DNA from: Ciceribacter sp. L1K22
GTDB lineage: Bacteria > Pseudomonadota > Alphaproteobacteria > Rhizobiales > Rhizobiaceae
Length of the DNA: 64,000 bases
Assembly (NCBI RefSeq): GCF_017599385.1
Contig: NZ_JAGFPK010000001.1
Span: 1,727,399 to 1,791,398, forward strand
Direction: 5' to 3'
Each line of letters starts with the position of its first letter. Positions within the stretch are counted from its first letter, which is position 1. A program made the position numbers and the translations under genes. The notes under the pieces were generated by a model. It saw only the letters and a program-made list of their open reading frames with translations. It was not told the DNA's origin and searched no databases. Positions 48,783-57,440 of the stretch are shown here, one piece after another.

Positions 48783-49658
48783 TCAGGCGGCGACCGCCGG
48801 CTGGACCAGCGATCTGGCAAATTGCTCGAGCGTGGTCGGTGTCGCCATCCTGGGTTCGACGCGGCGGACCATACCCGAGCGAATGCCGGAGTAGAGCCCG
48901 CAAACCAGACGGGCCATGGGTTCGGGCATGCCTGAAGCGGCCATCGCGGCGATCATCGACTCGTCGTCGATCTGAATGTAGCGGACGGGCTTGCCAATGG
49001 CGCCGCCGATGATGGTGGCGGCCTCGTTGTAGCTGAGATCGGCCGGGCCGTGCAGTCCGAGGGTATGATGACCCTTCCACACAAGATCCATCGTCACCAC
49101 AGCGGAAAAATCAGCGATGTCACGGGTTGCAATCATCGGGATGCGCTGATCGGCGGCGTGTGAGCTGTAAATTGCGCCTTCGGCTCGAATGGATGCAAGG
49201 CTGAACAGGAAGTTCTCCATGAAATGACCGGGTCGGAGAGACGTCATGTCGGGAAATGCGTCGCGGAAGCTCCGCTCGATCGCCGGGAGACAGGCGATCG
49301 GGCCGACGCCGTGATCGTGTTGCGCACCGACGCTCGAAAGCAGAACGGCACGGCGAATTCCCGCCTCGCCGGCGATGTCCGCAATTCTGCTTCCGCATTC
49401 ACGCGACCATGAGAGAAAATCCGGCTGGTCGAAGACGAGAGGCGGTAGCCAGTAAAGAACATCGACATCCTTCACCGCCTCGCGCAGGACGGAGACCTCG
49501 TCGATCGAGCCCTCCACAAGACGCGCGCCGCGTGCGACAAAATCCTGAACCTTCGCAGGATTGCGGCTGATCATCGTGACGTCGTGGCCGCTCGAAAGTA
49601 TGCGGTCGACGAGCACGCGACCGATATTGCCTGCCGGTGTATTGACGAGGATGCGCAT
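48783..49658 (-). CDS. NmrA-like NAD(P)-binding protein
   Basis: A 291-residue atypical short-chain dehydrogenase. The dinucleotide loop is MRILVNTPAGNIGRVLVDRI, followed by an acidic-basic strand end (MISRNPAKVQ) suggesting NADPH, VLLSSVGAQHD, and LRPGHFMENFLF, all found in the NmrA/azoreductase-like group. No active-site Tyr-x3-Lys is evident, so it may be a sensor rather than an enzyme. AAGGAGAG precedes ATG 49658. It stands before the VOC gene but 123 bp apart. Confidence 0.85.
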   Translation of the reverse strand: MRILVNTPAGNIGRVLVDRILSSGHDVTMISRNPAKVQDFVARGARLVEGSIDEVSVLREAVKDVDVLYWLPPLVFDQPDFLSWSRECGSRIADIAGEAGIRRAVLLSSVGAQHDHGVGPIACLPAIERSFRDAFPDMTSLRPGHFMENFLFSLASIRAEGAIYSSHAADQRIPMIATRDIADFSAVVTMDLVWKGHHTLGLHGPADLSYNEAATIIGGAIGKPVRYIQIDDESMIAAMAASGMPEPMARLVCGLYSGIRSGMVRRVEPRMATPTTLEQFARSLVQPAVAA

Positions 49659-49781
49659 GAAACTCTCCTTCAAGGTTGCGGGTTGCGGCATAAGGACGAT
49701 TGGCTGATGCCTCGATCGACGCCTGCCTTTCGGTCCAGCGAAAATTTTCTTGGAAACCGACCTGGCGGCTTCCGCACGGCC

Positions 49782-50507
49782 CTAAAGCTTCGGCCGTGTC
49801 CGTTCTCCGTCAAACGAGGTCGCGCTCATCACCTCGTAAGTGAGCCTGCCCGCGGCGACGCCGGGATCGAGTTCGAGCAAGGCTTCCGCCTCCTGGCGGT
49901 TGCGGGCCTCAATCAGACCGAAGCCAATGATCGATTGACCGTCCGGTAGCGCGCTGAGGTGGGTGACGTGCTCGTCGCGCATCAGGGTGAACATGTTGCG
50001 GGCATGCTCCCACTGCAAATTCGCGAGTCCGGGATCATCGAAGCGGGGGCCCCGCTTGAAGGCGAAAGCGAAGCCCGGTTTCCGAGCCCCAAGCAGGGTC
50101 CGCATGATCTCATCCGTCACCGGGCCTGAATTGCGCCGACGAATGGGCGCATGCAGGCCGATGCGGTTACCTTCCGTGTCGACGAAATGAATTATCTCGC
50201 CGACGTCCTCCGACAGGACGGTTCTGCCGAGGACGACTTGCCCACCGACTGCCGGAAGTCGCCGTTCGAGGATATCCATTTTGCCATTGGCGTCGAGATA
50301 GACCAAAGGGCCGGCGGAGGAAGGCGCTCGGCCTTCCTCCTTCACAAGTGCGCCATGCACGCCGAATTCCATCGAAGGAAACACTGCATACACGGTTCGC
50401 CCCATAAAGACCGGCTCCAACGAAAGGTCAAGCAAGCGTTCGTAAAAGGCGATGGCACGGGCCATGTCAGTGACGGGTATCTCGACCCAGTTGAAGAGGT
50501 TCGTCAT
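49782..50507 (-). CDS. VOC (glyoxalase-like) and YCII-domain fusion
   Basis: A 241-residue two-domain protein. Residues 1-120 are a vicinal oxygen chelate half (NWVEIPVTDMARAIAFYERL, ending HFVDTEGNRIGLHAP), and residues 145-235 form a YCII-like ferredoxin-fold domain (NMFTLMRDEHVTHLSALPDGQ, IIGFGLIEARNRQEAEALLELDP). Either domain alone is common; joined in one chain they suggest a small-molecule binding or isomerase-like role. The substrate is unknown. Confidence 0.82.
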   Translation of the reverse strand: MTNLFNWVEIPVTDMARAIAFYERLLDLSLEPVFMGRTVYAVFPSMEFGVHGALVKEEGRAPSSAGPLVYLDANGKMDILERRLPAVGGQVVLGRTVLSEDVGEIIHFVDTEGNRIGLHAPIRRRNSGPVTDEIMRTLLGARKPGFAFAFKRGPRFDDPGLANLQWEHARNMFTLMRDEHVTHLSALPDGQSIIGFGLIEARNRQEAEALLELDPGVAAGRLTYEVMSATSFDGERTRPKL

Positions 50508-50588
50508 GCAGAAAGTCCTTGGTTGTCTTCGCGATCTCTAGAGAATTTCGTCGCCAAAGGATTGAACGAAATTGCAGGGCGCGCCGCC

Positions 50589-51053
50589 TCACATATCGAT
50601 GGCGACCACTCGACCGTCGCTGACGGTGCATGTCCCAAGAACGCCGCCCTCGAAACCAAGACCCGTTTTCTTTTCCCGCAGACGGCAAGTCATAGTCCGT
50701 CCAGCCGAACCGGCTAGAACCGCTTCTATCGTTCCTTCCCACTCTCTCGTACCGGCATCTATAAGCAAACTGGATCTGACCTTTCCGCTCCCCACAAGGA
50801 AGCCTGCGTGTGGTTCGGAGTTGCGTGACACGGACAGCGCAGAGCCCGTGTAGATCTCTCCGTCTGGCAGAGCGACGGTCATCCGCGCTGTCGCTCCGCC
50901 CGAAGTCTCGTAGGTCACCCGCGCGCTTCCCATGGGGCGGCCGATCCTGTCGGTCACGCGGCTATCGCCACTGCCCGTCGCCGTGCATCCGGTCATCGTC
51001 AGCGCTGTCGATATTGCTACCAGTATGGGGAGTGAATAAAATCGAAGATGCAT
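50589..51053 (-). CDS. Small lipoprotein of unknown function
   Basis: A 154-residue protein. An N-terminal signal ending at TALTMTGC is a lipobox (Cys about residue 23), so it should be lipidated. The mature part is rich in beta-forming residues, with Cys pairs in MTCRLRE and GTCTVSD. The family is not recognised. ATG 51053 has CAGGAAA upstream. It is divergent from the AraC-type gene across 177 bp. Confidence 0.8.
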   Translation of the reverse strand: MHLRFYSLPILVAISTALTMTGCTATGSGDSRVTDRIGRPMGSARVTYETSGGATARMTVALPDGEIYTGSALSVSRNSEPHAGFLVGSGKVRSSLLIDAGTREWEGTIEAVLAGSAGRTMTCRLREKKTGLGFEGGVLGTCTVSDGRVVAIDM

Positions 51054-51230
51054 TGTATTTCCTGTTGTGAGGGGGGGCTGGGATTGGTTCACGTCAGGAT
51101 GTGAAGCTCGATCTCAATACTTTGGCGACCGATCCTATAGGCCCGGTCGCCGGAGGGAGGTCCGACGGGCCATCTCGGCCCAACGGCCAGGAACGCCAAT
51201 CGGCGTTGCCGTTTCAAGCGCGGAGGTCCC

Positions 51231-52352
51231 ATGACAGTGCTCGCCATTTTTTTCTCAGCTCTCCTGGTGGGGCAGACCGTCATGATCGCGGCCCTGCTGC
51301 TGCGCGTGCCGTCGCTGCGCAACCCGGCCAACACGGCTCTCGCGCTGGGGATGCTGGCCATCGCCGTTTCGTGCATGCTGGACTCGATGTCAGCTTTCGC
51401 AGAGGCGGGCGCGGGGATCAGACTCATAGCAGGCGCGATGCTCACCGAATGCGTCGCCGCAGCCGCTCTCTATATTCACCTTCAATGGATAAGGCGGCTG
51501 GCCCGACTGCCGGAACTCGCCCGGCATGCCGTCTTCATCTTACCGGCAATTCTGGCGAGCCTGCCGGGGATCGTGCTCTCCGAGCGGATGCTAGGCGGGA
51601 TTACAGGTCACCCGATCGCTCCCGCCGCGGCCACGATGGCCCTTGCTCTGTCTGTCGGCCTCGTGAGCGCGGTGCTTCTGCAAGCGGCCTATCTCAGCGC
51701 CGCGATAGCCGTCTTCCTGAAAGACAGGCGCAGCTTTGGAGCGACCATGCGCCGTTGGCAATCCATGGTGATCACCTCGCTTGCCCTTCTCTGGCTGATC
51801 GCCTTTGCCGCAAGGATTGGAGGATTGACAGGCACGATCGGAGATGAGGTATCGCCGCTGGTGGAGTGCCTTTTTTCCATCGTTCTTTCGCTGCTGATCT
51901 GGTCGGGTCTCGGATCGGCTCAGGTATTGCAGCACGCGCGAACCAGTGCCACGAAGGTTGTCGCGGCCGCCATACCCAAATACCGACGCTCCGCCCTGAC
52001 GCCCCAACGGGGCGAGGATATCATGCGGCGTGCCAAGGCTGCTCTGTTGAGGGACCGGCTCTTCGCCGATCCTAGCCTCACTCTACCCAAGCTCGCCAAA
52101 CAGCTTTCCGTGTCGCCGAACGATCTTTCACAGGCCTTGAACCAGACGCTCGGTCAGAACTTCACGGCTTTCGTCAACGAGGCGCGGGTCTGCGAAGCGG
52201 AGCGTCTGCTGAAGGAGCCAGGACACGCGACCGATACGGTACTTGGAATCGCCTATGCCGTCGGTTTCAACGCCAAGTCTACGTTCAATACCGCTTTCGT
52301 CCGCAAGAACGGGATGACGCCGAGCGAATTCCGCAAGGCTGGAGCCGTATAG
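51231..52352 (+). CDS. Membrane-anchored AraC family regulator
   Basis: A 373-residue protein whose first 225 residues contain about seven membrane helices, without charged ligand motifs, followed by a C-terminal AraC-type DNA-binding domain (about 265-370: LPKLAKQLSVSPNDLSQALN, FTAFVNEARVCEAERLL, and the second helix-turn-helix AYAVGFNAKSTFNTAFVRKNG MTPSEFRK). It resembles regulators with an integral membrane sensory part. The divergently transcribed lipoprotein gene is a likely target. GGAGG lies near the ATG. Confidence 0.9.
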   Translation: MTVLAIFFSALLVGQTVMIAALLLRVPSLRNPANTALALGMLAIAVSCMLDSMSAFAEAGAGIRLIAGAMLTECVAAAALYIHLQWIRRLARLPELARHAVFILPAILASLPGIVLSERMLGGITGHPIAPAAATMALALSVGLVSAVLLQAAYLSAAIAVFLKDRRSFGATMRRWQSMVITSLALLWLIAFAARIGGLTGTIGDEVSPLVECLFSIVLSLLIWSGLGSAQVLQHARTSATKVVAAAIPKYRRSALTPQRGEDIMRRAKAALLRDRLFADPSLTLPKLAKQLSVSPNDLSQALNQTLGQNFTAFVNEARVCEAERLLKEPGHATDTVLGIAYAVGFNAKSTFNTAFVRKNGMTPSEFRKAGAV

Positions 52353-52377
52353 GTCCATCGTTCACCGGACATGGTCC

Positions 52378-53148
52378 TTAGTTGTAAGCTACGCCAAGAA
52401 GTCGGTGTAGCGCTTTCTCGGGATCAGGAGGGGCGGCGGCGAGTTCCATAAAACTGCTCCGCTCGAGCAAGAGTTCGACCGCCAGTTGATAGCGGTTATA
52501 GACGCCGTTTCGAGGGTCCATTTGGGGGGCCTCCCGACGCAACGCATCCGCCGCGATGACGCGATCGACGTTGCTTCCTTTCCCGATATGATCGGCATAG
52601 CCCTCAAGCAACCAAGCAGGCGTACGCCAATAGGCAAGCCGCCCCAGTGCGGCGACCTCATCGAGATGCGTGATTTCATGGGCGATGAAGTAAGACAGTG
52701 GCCGGTCGGCAAGCGAAAATCGCCAGGAGGCCGGCGGAAAAATCGCGTTGCGTCCGATGTCTGACGGCCTGATGAAGATGTTACCGGCCAAATAGACGTC
52801 GGAAATCCCGCCGAACCTGTTTGACGCATTGCGGCCAAACATGTTCAGCTTCCACGTATCGTTGCAGATGTAGACATCATGGGGTCCGGACGGCGGGAGT
52901 TCCGACCTTTCGAGCCTCCGCCGAACATCCATCAGCACCTCCATGGCCTCGGGCGGGATCGGTCGATCCGAGTGCAGGTTGATGTCGGGCGTTCTGAAGC
53001 TGTAAGCGAAAAGAGGATCGGGCCATACCGTCAATGCGGCGGCCGTCACGATGGCGGCCAGGATGGTGGCCGAACAAAATAGGGCGAGCAGTCTGAAACC
53101 GCGTTTCGCCCGCGTCGGAAATCTTCGTCCTTGCTCACGAACTGACAT
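52378..53148 (-). CDS. Membrane-anchored zinc metallopeptidase-like protein
   Basis: A 256-residue protein with one N-terminal helix (about 20-42), so the rest should be periplasmic. The zinc-binding site is H157-EIT-H161 with the third ligand probably Glu182 in LLEGYADH, a gluzincin arrangement with twenty residues between. Another YICNDTWK segment is conserved-looking. It resembles small M1/M61-like or DUF-type peptidases but I cannot name the family. It converges with the AraC gene (26 bp apart). Confidence 0.82.
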   Translation of the reverse strand: MSVREQGRRFPTRAKRGFRLLALFCSATILAAIVTAAALTVWPDPLFAYSFRTPDINLHSDRPIPPEAMEVLMDVRRRLERSELPPSGPHDVYICNDTWKLNMFGRNASNRFGGISDVYLAGNIFIRPSDIGRNAIFPPASWRFSLADRPLSYFIAHEITHLDEVAALGRLAYWRTPAWLLEGYADHIGKGSNVDRVIAADALRREAPQMDPRNGVYNRYQLAVELLLERSSFMELAAAPPDPEKALHRLLGVAYN

Positions 53149-53888
53149 TGATTGCCACTCGACCGATTTACGTTTTCAATTTCATTCGAACGTGTCGGAA
53201 ACATGTCGGAAGAGGTCGTTCTAGCCGACAGCCAAGAGTGCGTGGAACTGGCGGTTCCGCCCGGCTTTGTCCTGATAGATTTATATTTCCAGCGCTCACT
53301 GATAAGAACATGTGCCCGTTTTGGGTGGCCATTGGACGTGATACGTGGGGGCTGGATTTCAAGGTTTCTTCAATTGCCGCCGCTGTGATCTGCGATACCA
53401 TTACACGATTTAAAGGCGCGTTTTGATAGCCAATTCTGATGTACGAACGGCCGAAGTTTTTCGACGGGGCTCAACCGGGAGGATTTCGGTGCTAGCAAAC
53501 GGGACGATTTTTAAGTTCCTCAAGGGCTGGCCATAAAGGGGACAACCACTTTGGCCTTTTCCGATCGTCAGGCCGTCTGGACGCGGTGGTCTCCAACAAC
53601 TGCCTCCGTAAATCCTGGACGAGGCGGGCAATCACCGGCAGGTTCCGTCGGCTTTACGGTTCTTTCTGGCAAGCTGATATCGATCGTTGTTGTGCTGCCC
53701 TGACGGATGTTGAAGGCAGTTCTCAATGCAAAATAACTTTCCGCTCTGTCGAATTATGATCTGGCAGGAAACGGAACGCTGCCGGCCAATGTGGATGGAC
53801 CCCTACATCACTCCTGTGGACAACCTTCCGGCGTTAACCACGTTCAGCGCTTTCGATTGAGACTCGGACGGCTTCCCGTATGGTGTGG
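53149..53888. other. Intergenic region of low gene content
   Basis: About 740 bp with lower GC than its neighbours and no gene I can support. Frames at 53148-53426 lack motifs and carry ordinary random composition. Copy 2 of the 18-bp repeat lies at 53292-53309, and a CtrA-like half-site TTAACCA at 53834-53840. The left part probably drives the metallopeptidase gene (divergent), and the right part the small membrane protein pair. Confidence 0.5.
53292..53309 (+). repeat. 18-bp direct repeat, copy 2
   Basis: Identical to 48442-48459 (GCGCTCACTGATAAGAAC), 4.8 kb downstream in the same orientation, again in non-coding DNA. No IS-like inverted ends are visible at either copy. Confidence 0.6.
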
Positions 53889-53903
53889 TTAATGAAGTGT
53901 TAA
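53889..53903 (+). promoter_or_regulatory. Perfect CtrA box before the small membrane protein pair
   Basis: TTAATGAAGTGTTAA matches TTAA-N7-TTAA exactly. It lies 21 bp before the GTG start at 53925. A second half-site TTAACCA is at 53834-53840. CtrA sites usually overlap the -35 region or lie in the spacer, so the close spacing would mean a very short or absent leader, or repression. Confidence 0.6.
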
Positions 53904-53924
53904 AGCGTCGAAGCAGGAACTCCC

Positions 53925-54083
53925 GTGTCGCGTATTGCGTTCTTGATCGTCATGATGACGTTCTTCGCCGTCCTCGCGTTGGACATCGTCGTCCCCGCAA
54001 CCGTTCTGAGCGTCATGGCACTTTCGAACTGGTTCGTACTGTCGGGCATGCCGGTGAGCCTCACCAGGGAGAAGGCCGCATGA
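53925..54083 (+). CDS. Small membrane protein, 52 residues
   Basis: GTG start with AGGAA upstream. The product has one or two hydrophobic segments (SRIAFLIVMMTFFAVLALDI, and VPATVLSVMALSNWFVL) and a basic tail. Its stop overlaps the DUF6105 start (ATGA), so the pair is translated together. I recognise no family; the conserved-looking arrangement suggests a partner for the DUF6105 protein. Confidence 0.7.
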   Translation: MSRIAFLIVMMTFFAVLALDIVVPATVLSVMALSNWFVLSGMPVSLTREKAA

Positions 54084-54409
54084 AGTGGTTTTTGTTTTTT
54101 TGGGCAATGCCCATCCTGCTGCTCGGCAGCTGGTACGGACTGTCCTACTACGACATGAACTTCGGCATCTTCATGCTGACAAGACAGGCGCACGACCTGG
54201 TCTTCCATATCTACGGCAACATTCTCGGCATCCCGCCGGAAACGATACCGCCGCTCGTCGCGCGCGCCATCGTTGTGGACAGCCTCATCGTCTTCGCGAT
54301 CATCGCTTTCCGCAGGCGTAGGCAGATTGCCGCGTGGTGGCAGGCGAGAAAGATTCAGTCCGAAGCCGAAGCGGCCCCGAGCGTTGAAAGCCTGTCCAGC
54401 GCCCCCTGA
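54080..54409 (+). CDS. DUF6105 family membrane protein
   Basis: A 109-residue protein with two membrane helices (about 4-22 and 66-86) and the family sequences [39 protein letters not shown] and [18 protein letters not shown], ending in a basic cytoplasmic tail. It is known in rhizobia; function unknown. AGGGAGAAGG precedes the ATG inside the upstream gene. The last 55 bp overlap ruvX on the other strand. Confidence 0.88.
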   Translation: MKWFLFFWAMPILLLGSWYGLSYYDMNFGIFMLTRQAHDLVFHIYGNILGIPPETIPPLVARAIVVDSLIVFAIIAFRRRRQIAAWWQARKIQSEAEAAPSVESLSSAP

Positions 54410-54840
54410 AGAATGAAACTCGCAGCGGCCGAGTCAATGCGGTCGGCCCGCTTTGCCCGCGATACGTCCATCTCCAGCAGCGCTCGCTCGGCCGCCACCG
54501 TGGACAGCCGCTCATCCCAATAAACGAACGGAATTTGTGTCTTTTCCGACATCGAACGGACGAAGGCCCGGGTTGCCTGGACGCGGGGGCCGGTCGAGCC
54601 GTCCATGTTGACAGGCAGTCCGATCACGAATGCGGCGACCTTTTCCTTCTCCGCGAAAGCGAGGAGCGTCTCGGCATCCTTCGTAAACTTCACACGCTTG
54701 ATGACGGGCCGAGGGGAGGCGAACCGTCGTCCGAGATCCGACATGGCAAGCCCGATCGTCTTGGTACCAAGGTCCAGTCCCGCTATGGCCTGGCCCGGCT
54801 TGAGGCTGTCGGCCAGCTCCGCGATCGTCAGCGTTGCCAC
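54355..54840 (-). CDS. ruvX: Putative pre-16S rRNA nuclease / Holliday junction resolvase YqgF
   Basis: RNase H-like protein of 161 residues with [15 protein letters not shown] (first catalytic Asp), [24 protein letters not shown] and the closing [14 protein letters not shown]. In E. coli the homologue matures the 5' end of 16S rRNA. It follows the phnA-like gene in orientation by 15 bp, so the two may be cotranscribed. Confidence 0.93.
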   Translation of the reverse strand: MATLTIAELADSLKPGQAIAGLDLGTKTIGLAMSDLGRRFASPRPVIKRVKFTKDAETLLAFAEKEKVAAFVIGLPVNMDGSTGPRVQATRAFVRSMSEKTQIPFVYWDERLSTVAAERALLEMDVSRAKRADRIDSAAASFILQGALDRLSTLGAASASD

Positions 54841-54855
54841 GGGTTCGGTCTCCGC

Positions 54856-55152
54856 TCAGCGCTTGCGCACGAATTCGGTGCGAAGGACGAGCCCCTTGAT
54901 CGCATCGTGGCGGCAGTCGATCTCTTCTGGGTTGTCCGTCAGACGGATCGACTTGATCACCGTACCCTGCTTGATCGTGGTGTTGGCGCCCTTGACCTTC
55001 AGGTCCTTGATGAGCGTGACGGAATCACCATCGGCAAGGATGTTGCCGGCGGCATCGCGCACCGCATTGAGGCTGGCCGCTTCGGCAGCAAGTTCAGAAG
55101 CCGGACGCCATTCGCCCGTCACTTCATCGTAGACATAATCGTCGTCGGCCAT
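54856..55152 (-). CDS. PhnA-like protein (YjdM C-terminal domain)
   Basis: A 98-residue protein whose residues 30-98 match the PhnA/YjdM domain (NILADGDSVTLIKDLKVKGAN, IKQGTVIKSIRL, IDCRHDAIKGLVLRTEFVRK). The usual N-terminal zinc ribbon is missing; instead there is an acidic segment (DDDYVYDEVTGEWRPASE). The name alkylphosphonate uptake protein is historical and probably misleading. Its function is unknown. Confidence 0.88.
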   Translation of the reverse strand: MADDDYVYDEVTGEWRPASELAAEAASLNAVRDAAGNILADGDSVTLIKDLKVKGANTTIKQGTVIKSIRLTDNPEEIDCRHDAIKGLVLRTEFVRKR

Positions 55153-55318
55153 TGGTTTGTCCTATCCATTGTAACGTCGCAAGCAGGGGCGACAGGTGGC
55201 TGCGGCTTACCCTACGCCTCCGGGCTGCGCAACCGACCGGCCATATACTTCAATCTTCAAAGATTGCCCGCCCGGCTCTTCGCCATATATTGCGTCCATC
55301 AAATCACAGGAGAAGTCC

Positions 55319-56023
55319 ATGAAAATCACCTGGCTCGGCCACGCCGCGTTCCGTCTCGAAACCGCCAAGGCGACCATCCTTATCGATCCCTTTTTCAGCG
55401 GCAATCCCGGCTTTTCCGGTCTCGACGCCAAGACCGCCGCCGCGGGTGTGACGCATATCCTGCTGACCCACGGCCATGGCGACCATGTCGGCGACACGAT
55501 CGCGATCGCGAACGAGGTGGGCGCGACCGTTCTTGCCAATGCCGACCTTGCCGCGTGGCTCGGCTCCAAGGGCGTCAAGAAGCTCGAGATGGGCAATACC
55601 GGCGGCACCGTCGCGTTTGATGGCTTCACCGCGACCTTTACCAACGCGCTGCATTCGTCCGCGCAGATCACCGAGGATGGCGTTTCCCACGCTCTCGGCA
55701 ATGCCAATGGCCTGATGCTGCATTTCGATGACGAGCCCTCGCTGCTGCACATGGGCGACACCGACATTTTCTCGGACATGGCCCTCATCAATGAACTGCA
55801 CGAGCCCGACATTGGCATCGTGCCCATTGGAGACCGCTTTACCATGGGTGGGGCAGTTGCCGCACTCGCCTGCCAGCGGTTCTTCGACTTCAAGACCGTT
55901 CTGCCATGCCACTACGGATCCTTCCCGATCATCGACCAGACGCCGGAAAAATTCGTCGTCGGCATGGAAGGCACGCAGACCAAGGTTGAAACTCCGAAGC
56001 CGGGTGGTGTGGTCGAAATCTGA
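55319..56023 (+). CDS. UPF0173 metal-dependent hydrolase
   Basis: A 234-residue metallo-beta-lactamase fold protein. It has the motif [10 protein letters not shown] (HxHxDH) near residue 55, then [14 protein letters not shown] ligands and the C-terminal CHYGSF. The family signature begins [15 protein letters not shown]. It is conserved across bacteria; substrate unknown. AGGAGAAG precedes ATG 55319. Confidence 0.93.
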   Translation: MKITWLGHAAFRLETAKATILIDPFFSGNPGFSGLDAKTAAAGVTHILLTHGHGDHVGDTIAIANEVGATVLANADLAAWLGSKGVKKLEMGNTGGTVAFDGFTATFTNALHSSAQITEDGVSHALGNANGLMLHFDDEPSLLHMGDTDIFSDMALINELHEPDIGIVPIGDRFTMGGAVAALACQRFFDFKTVLPCHYGSFPIIDQTPEKFVVGMEGTQTKVETPKPGGVVEI

Positions 56024-56033
56024 TCTTGATTTC

Positions 56034-56067
56034 AATGGTCGCAGCGCCCCTGCTGCGACCATTTTCT
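56034..56067. terminator. Bidirectional terminator between UPF0173 and arylamine acetyltransferase genes
   Basis: Eleven-pair perfect stem AATGGTCGCAG/CTGCGACCATT with an 8-nt loop, followed by TTTCT on the plus strand. It sits between convergent genes and overlaps the acetyltransferase stop. Confidence 0.75.
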
Positions 56068-56887
56068 AGTCCGAACTCGGCGAGACGGCGATCTTGTCCC
56101 AGACCCGCAGGTAGAGCTCGGCGTTCGGCGGCAGCAGGAAAAGCTCGCTCATCGTGTGCTCGAACTCCGCCAGAGTAGTGATCTTCACCGATTCCACAGC
56201 TCCGTTGCGGATGCGTTTCAGGTCGCGGTTGAAAAGATTGTTTCGACCTTCCGGCGTCGCGATCGTCATCATCAGGTGGAACGGGAAGGGCGCCTTGTCC
56301 CAGCGGGCGCAAACGACGTTCGCAGCTTCGAAATCCAGCGGCGCGACCGGAGCGCGATCAAAGCTGTAGAGCGCGAACCATGTCTCGCCGTTCAGTCGCT
56401 CCAGCACGTGTTCGCCGGTTGCGTCGTCCCAACGTACGCGGAACGTCTCGTGTCCGACAGTCTGCGGCTCGGACGTGCCGATTTTCACCGGCTCGACGGG
56501 CGCCTGCCCGCCAAAGCCGCTGTCGGCGAGATACTCCTCGCCATCAATGGAGACGATCAGCATATGATGCGTCCGAGCGCCACCAACCGACGCTCCTTTC
56601 CTGACCCGCCCGAGAAACGGGGCGACAGTGAATCCAAGCGCGGTCAGTGCCTCTGCGAACAGGCGGTTCAACTCCAGACAATACCCGCCACGACGATCGA
56701 CGATCAGCTTCGTCCAAAGCGCCGCCGGATCGATATCCGGAACGGTTCCCGTCAGCGGATCCATGTTCTCGAAGGCGATCGAGGAGATCTGCGCCCGTTG
56801 AAGCCGGGCAAGTCCCTGCGGTGTCGTGTCGATCCGTTCACAGTCGAGTCCGATGCGGTTCAGGTAGTGCTGGATGTCGAACGTCAT
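56066..56887 (-). CDS. nat: Arylamine N-acetyltransferase
   Basis: Transfers acetyl from acetyl-CoA to arylamines and hydrazines. The 273-residue protein has the Cys-His-Asp triad: Cys70 ([10 protein letters not shown]), His107 or His108 (ARTHHML) and Asp122 (YLADSGFGG). The start has GAGGAGG upstream; a longer frame reaching 57001 lacks such a site. It is divergent from gatC. Confidence 0.92.
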   Translation of the reverse strand: MTFDIQHYLNRIGLDCERIDTTPQGLARLQRAQISSIAFENMDPLTGTVPDIDPAALWTKLIVDRRGGYCLELNRLFAEALTALGFTVAPFLGRVRKGASVGGARTHHMLIVSIDGEEYLADSGFGGQAPVEPVKIGTSEPQTVGHETFRVRWDDATGEHVLERLNGETWFALYSFDRAPVAPLDFEAANVVCARWDKAPFPFHLMMTIATPEGRNNLFNRDLKRIRNGAVESVKITTLAEFEHTMSELFLLPPNAELYLRVWDKIAVSPSSD

Positions 56888-57080
56888 GTGGCCTCCTCGT
56901 CCGCATGTTGTGGCGGATTTGGCGTCGGCGGACAATCCCGTGCCATATGTCCGGCAGTATGCTGATACCCGAAAAACCATTGCATCGCGCCGATGCGGCA
57001 ATTATAGCCGGACACATGATACCCTCACGTCCCGCGCGACTGCGAAAGCCCATAACGCGCGACGCCCTGGAGAAGTCGAA

Positions 57081-57368
57081 ATGTCCGTTGATCTCGCAAC
57101 CGTGAAACGTGTCGCGCATCTGTCCCGCATCGCCCTCAGCGACGAGGACGCCCATCGCATGATGGACGAACTGAACGGTATTCTCGGCTTCGTCGAGCAG
57201 CTTTCCGAAGTGAATGTCGACGGCGTCGAAGCGATGACCTCCGTCACCCCGATGGTGATGCGCAAGCGCGAGGACGCCGTTACCGATGGCGACAAGGCGG
57301 GCGACATCGTCGCCAACGCGCCGGAGACCGACCGCAATTTCTTCCTCGTGCCGAAGGTCGTCGAATAG
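57081..57368 (+). CDS. gatC: Aspartyl/glutamyl-tRNA amidotransferase subunit C
   Basis: Small assembly subunit of the GatCAB complex, which converts misacylated Glu-tRNA-Gln and Asp-tRNA-Asn to the amidated form. The 95-residue protein has the belt sequence [37 protein letters not shown] and the C-terminal [14 protein letters not shown] is upstream. It is followed after 72 bp by gatA. Confidence 0.95.
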   Translation: MSVDLATVKRVAHLSRIALSDEDAHRMMDELNGILGFVEQLSEVNVDGVEAMTSVTPMVMRKREDAVTDGDKAGDIVANAPETDRNFFLVPKVVE

Positions 57369-57440
57369 ATCGACGTACTGCCCTCGTATCGACACGATCA
57401 TGGCGCGCCCGCGCCTAGCCTTTCAAAGTGAAGCGACATC

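Noticed and set aside
53148..53426. Plus-strand frame of 92 codons after the metallopeptidase gene
   Set aside because: No ribosome-binding site, no motif, and composition unlike real genes here; it overlaps the promoter side of the metallopeptidase gene.
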